Positions 63,611 through 64,000 of a stretch of DNA of 64,000 nt are shown here, one piece after another. The position numbers and the translations under genes are program-made. Under the pieces are notes generated by a model. It was not told the origin of the DNA and did no database searches. It worked only from the letters and a program-made list of their open reading frames with translations. Numbering within the stretch: the first letter of the stretch is position 1; every line of letters starts with the position of its first letter. Source of the DNA: Algoriphagus sp. (lineage in GTDB: Bacteria > Bacteroidota > Bacteroidia > Cytophagales > Cyclobacteriaceae); the NCBI RefSeq assembly GCF_024305035.1, contig NZ_JAMWZB010000012.1, positions 1 to 64,000 on the forward strand, in the 5' to 3' direction.

Positions 63611-63958
63611 TCAAATCAATTGGTTCTGATCATCTGGAAAAATGACCATCGGCTTAAATTTTTTTGCTTCTTCGAGGTCCATACTGGCATAGGAAATAAT
63701 GATCACGATATCACCCACTGCCACTTTTCGCGCAGCCGGACCATTGAGGCAAATTTGTCCGCTTCCCCGCTCTCCTTTGATTACATACGTTTCCAGGCGT
63801 TCGCCATTGTTGACGTTGACGATTTGGACTTTCTCATTTTCGATTAAATGAGCCGCATCCATCAAGTCCTCATCGATCGTGATGGATCCCACGTAGTGAA
63901 GCTCCGCCTGAGTGACTTTCACCCGGTGGATTTTTGACTTCATGATTTGAATATGCAT
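63611..63958 (-). CDS. panD: aspartate 1-decarboxylase (pyruvoyl-dependent)
   Basis: This 115-residue proenzyme makes beta-alanine for pantothenate and coenzyme A. The self-cleavage site is G24-S25 in [11 protein letters not shown], where serine becomes the pyruvoyl group. Other conserved parts are [12 protein letters not shown] and [12 protein letters not shown]. It is the first gene of a short operon with the flippase-like gene, and its ATG at 63958 is near the right edge of the window (42 bp remain). Confidence 0.97.
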   Translation of the reverse strand: MHIQIMKSKIHRVKVTQAELHYVGSITIDEDLMDAAHLIENEKVQIVNVNNGERLETYVIKGERGSGQICLNGPAARKVAVGDIVIIISYASMDLEEAKKFKPMVIFPDDQNQLI

Positions 63959-64000
63959 TGGCTTAGTTTTTCAGGCCGCAAAATTAAGCATTTATTGGCA

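Overview
The window reads as a chromosome segment of a Bacteroidota bacterium, most likely Cytophagales of the Algoriphagus/Cyclobacteriaceae type. This rests on the long SecA with a Bacteroidota-style tail, bacterial geranylgeranylglyceryl-phosphate synthase, many SPII lipoproteins, near-absence of Shine-Dalgarno sequences, and the mnmG-methyltransferase-Ig-like lipoprotein order beside a putative origin. The species call is inference; no 16S gene is present.

Layout. 151-9714 (mostly minus): a NarL-type two-component pair, an S1/P1 nuclease, a secA-SPOR lipoprotein-M20 amidohydrolase operon and dapF. 9898-13060: a Tat-exported lipoprotein superoxide dismutase, an unrecognised lipoprotein, a MazG-like pyrophosphohydrolase and an MscS channel. 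13061-15910 is the accessory region. It holds a truncated group II intron, a decayed tRNA-Leu 3' end, an integrase C-terminal fragment, an intact Fic gene behind repeated operator-like sites, and a 5'-truncated excisionase-type HTH gene, ending in the intact tRNA-Leu(TAA) next to tRNA-Gly(GCC). I read it as a relict integrative element of about 2 kb that kept only its Fic gene. 16185-24483: PAS-LuxR regulator, mutS, TrmH methyltransferase and a metabolic run (thioesterase, PLP decarboxylase, SDR, DinB). 24791-25099 holds a decayed comF.

25179-32062 (plus) runs from a CMD protein through xth, an RsbW-like kinase, ybeY and mnmG to an Ig-like lipoprotein. Two ParB (parS) sites lie between ybeY and mnmG. 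A dense DnaA-box cluster with an AT-rich tract at 32029-32433 is a strong candidate for the chromosomal origin, oriC. To its right is a fatty-acid module: acyl-CoA synthetase, then a MarR-led beta-oxidation operon (hydroxyacyl-CoA dehydrogenase/hydratase, thiolase, acyl-CoA dehydrogenase).

40606-49917 holds an AsmA protein, dGTPase, two DUF4382-like lipoproteins, ribD, free-Met-R-sulfoxide reductase, a possible thiamine pyrophosphokinase relative and an M19 dipeptidase. 50027-53287 is a kynurenine cluster (3-hydroxyanthranilate dioxygenase, kynU, kmo) leading toward quinolinate and NAD. 53302-63958 holds nitroreductase, guaB, a lytic transglycosylase, LOG protein, envelope proteins, GGGP synthase, AraC, a second acyl-CoA dehydrogenase, a membrane metallopeptidase, a flippase-like protein and panD.

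Most of the window is ordinary housekeeping sequence. The items most worth a second look are the Fic-bearing relict element with its repeated upstream sites, the oriC/parS pair, and the two nested or direct-repeat operator candidates (3637-3697, 34421-34460). No complete new defence or biosynthetic system is evident.
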